A stretch of DNA of 6,885 nucleotides from an uncultured Acetatifactor sp. Lineage in GTDB: Bacteria > Bacillota > Clostridia > Lachnospirales > Lachnospiraceae. Made by a program: the position numbers and the translations under genes. The notes below the pieces were generated by a model. That model was not told the origin of the DNA. It ran no database searches and worked only from the letters and a program-made list of their open reading frames with translations. Positions 5,959 through 6,885 of the stretch are shown here, in pieces; the first letter of the stretch is position 1, and the number at the start of each line of letters is the position of its first letter. Location: the NCBI GenBank assembly GCA_948496895.1, contig CAOOJO010000142.1, forward strand, positions 1 through 6,885, in the 5' to 3' direction.

Positions 5959-6885
5959 TTAAGTCTCCCCTGATACCGCATGCGCCACAGCCGCTCCGAT
6001 GAAGCCCTTGAACAGCGGATGGGGATGGTTGGGACGGCTCTTGAACTCCGGATGGTACTGCACGCCCACATAGAATCCCCTGCCTGCCAGCTCCACCGTC
6101 TCCACCAGCCTGCCGTCCGGGGAGGTGCCGCTGATGACCAGACCCTTTTCCTGCAAGACGTCCCTATAGTCGTTGTTGAACTCATAGCGGTGCCGGTGGC
6201 GCTCGCTGATGTGTCTTTTCCCATAACAGCGCTCCATGACCGTACCCTCTCTGATATCACAGGGATAGGCCCCGAGCCGCAGGGTTCCGCCTTTGTCGAT
6301 GTCCCCGCTCTGCCCCGGCATGAAGTCGATGACCTTGCTGACGCACTGCTCATCGAACTCCCCGGAATTCGCGTTCAGGATACCGGCCACATTCCTGGCG
6401 TATTCGATCACTGCCACCTGCATGCCTAAGCAGATGCCGAAGTACGCCAGCCCCTTCTCCCTGGCATACCTCACCGCCAGAATCATTCCCTCGATGCCCC
6501 TGCTCCCAAAACCTCCCGGCACCAAAATGCCGTCCAGCCCTGCAAGGCGCTCCTCATAGCTTTCCTGGGTCAGCTCCTCGGAGTCGATCCACTGAATCTC
6601 CACCTGGGCCTGATGCTCATAGCCCGCATGGCGCAGGGCCTCGGCCACGGAGAGATAGGCATCGTGCAGGCCCACGTATTTTCCCACCAGGCCGATATGA
6701 ACCGTGCGGGACTTCACCTTGCTGCGCTCCACCATCTGAATCCATTCCTCCAGATTCGGCACACCTGTCTCCAGCCCCAGCTCTCTACAGACCACCTCTG
6801 AGAAATGGGACTTCTCCAGCATCAGCGGCGCCTCATAGAGGTTGGGCAGGGTGATGTTCTCTATCACGCAGTCCGGCTTCACATT
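5959..6885 (-). CDS. pyrG: CTP synthase, C-terminal part
   Basis: CTP synthase makes CTP from UTP, ATP and glutamine-derived ammonia. The last 309 codons are present; the frame is open to the right edge, so the N-terminal synthase domain is mostly outside (full-length proteins are about 535 residues). The retained part includes the end of the synthase region (KPDCVIENITLPNLYEAPL), the linker, and the class I glutaminase domain opening with VHIGLVGKYVGLHDAYLSV. Catalytic residues are visible: oxyanion strand PGGFG; nucleophile Cys in FGICLGMQ (codon 6430-6432); His and Glu in VQYHPEFKSRP (codons 6052-6054 and 6046-6048). The GTG at 6880-6882 is an internal valine in the conserved NVKPDCVI context, not a start. 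Termination is by TAA at 5959-5961. It precedes purF on the same strand, but a terminator separates them. Confidence 0.96.
   Translation of the reverse strand, partial: NVKPDCVIENITLPNLYEAPLMLEKSHFSEVVCRELGLETGVPNLEEWIQMVERSKVKSRTVHIGLVGKYVGLHDAYLSVAEALRHAGYEHQAQVEIQWIDSEELTQESYEERLAGLDGILVPGGFGSRGIEGMILAVRYAREKGLAYFGICLGMQVAVIEYARNVAGILNANSGEFDEQCVSKVIDFMPGQSGDIDKGGTLRLGAYPCDIREGTVMERCYGKRHISERHRHRYEFNNDYRDVLQEKGLVISGTSPDGRLVETVELAGRGFYVGVQYHPEFKSRPNHPHPLFKGFIGAAVAHAVSGET

Noticed and set aside
5880..6353. 157-codon minus-strand frame overlapping the end of pyrG
   Set aside because: It is out of frame with the well-conserved CTP synthase glutaminase domain and Ser/Arg-rich without a recognisable domain, as expected for a shadow frame.
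6880..6882. GTG as the start of CTP synthase
   Set aside because: The codon is an internal valine: it sits in the conserved NVKPDCVI context, and the frame is open beyond it to the window edge.
1..6885. Search by eye for CRISPR arrays, tRNA or rRNA genes, insertion sequences, phage or defence genes
   Set aside because: No spaced direct repeats, cloverleaf sequences, transposase motifs or terminal inverted repeats were seen; the window is almost filled by housekeeping genes.

Overview
The window reads as a GC-rich stretch of a Firmicutes chromosome, most likely Clostridia and close to Lachnospiraceae. The basis is the protein style (PurF with a short propeptide and [4Fe-4S] cysteines, RecD2-type helicase, stand-alone BFD-like [2Fe-2S] protein, cytoplasmic DUF4964/DUF4965 protein), AG-rich Shine-Dalgarno sites and AT-rich promoter islands. 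This is a family-level inference; I cannot name the species. Nearly all genes lie on the minus strand, so the window is best read from right to left.

Right to left: the C-terminal part of CTP synthase (pyrG, cut by the window edge at 6885) ends at 5959 and is followed by a perfect hairpin terminator (5902-5922). Next is purF (amidophosphoribosyltransferase, 4328-5752), followed by a second terminator-like hairpin (about 4263-4308). A near-consensus sigma-A type promoter (TTGGCA, 17 bp, TAAAAT; 4191-4219) then starts a new unit. Its first gene is a 33-codon membrane peptide gene (4029-4130) with a strong ribosome binding site, and its second is recD2 (1784-3991). recD2 converges on the only plus-strand gene, a 66-residue BFD-like [2Fe-2S] protein (1579-1779), with only 4 bp between the stop codons. 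That gene diverges from nth (endonuclease III, 860-1495). After an AT-rich spacer comes the N-terminal 233 residues of a glutaminase A-like protein (1-699), which runs off the left edge.

Functionally these are mostly housekeeping genes: nucleotide synthesis (PyrG and PurF, both glutamine amidotransferases) and DNA maintenance (RecD2 helicase, Nth base excision repair). PurF, Nth and the BFD-like protein all carry visible Fe-S cysteine motifs. There is no CRISPR array, rRNA, tRNA, insertion sequence or phage gene, and no evidence of a defence or mobile system. The least ordinary items are the tiny membrane ORF ahead of recD2, an in-frame 18-bp tandem repeat inside the glutaminase-like gene, and the start-site ambiguities of purF and recD2.
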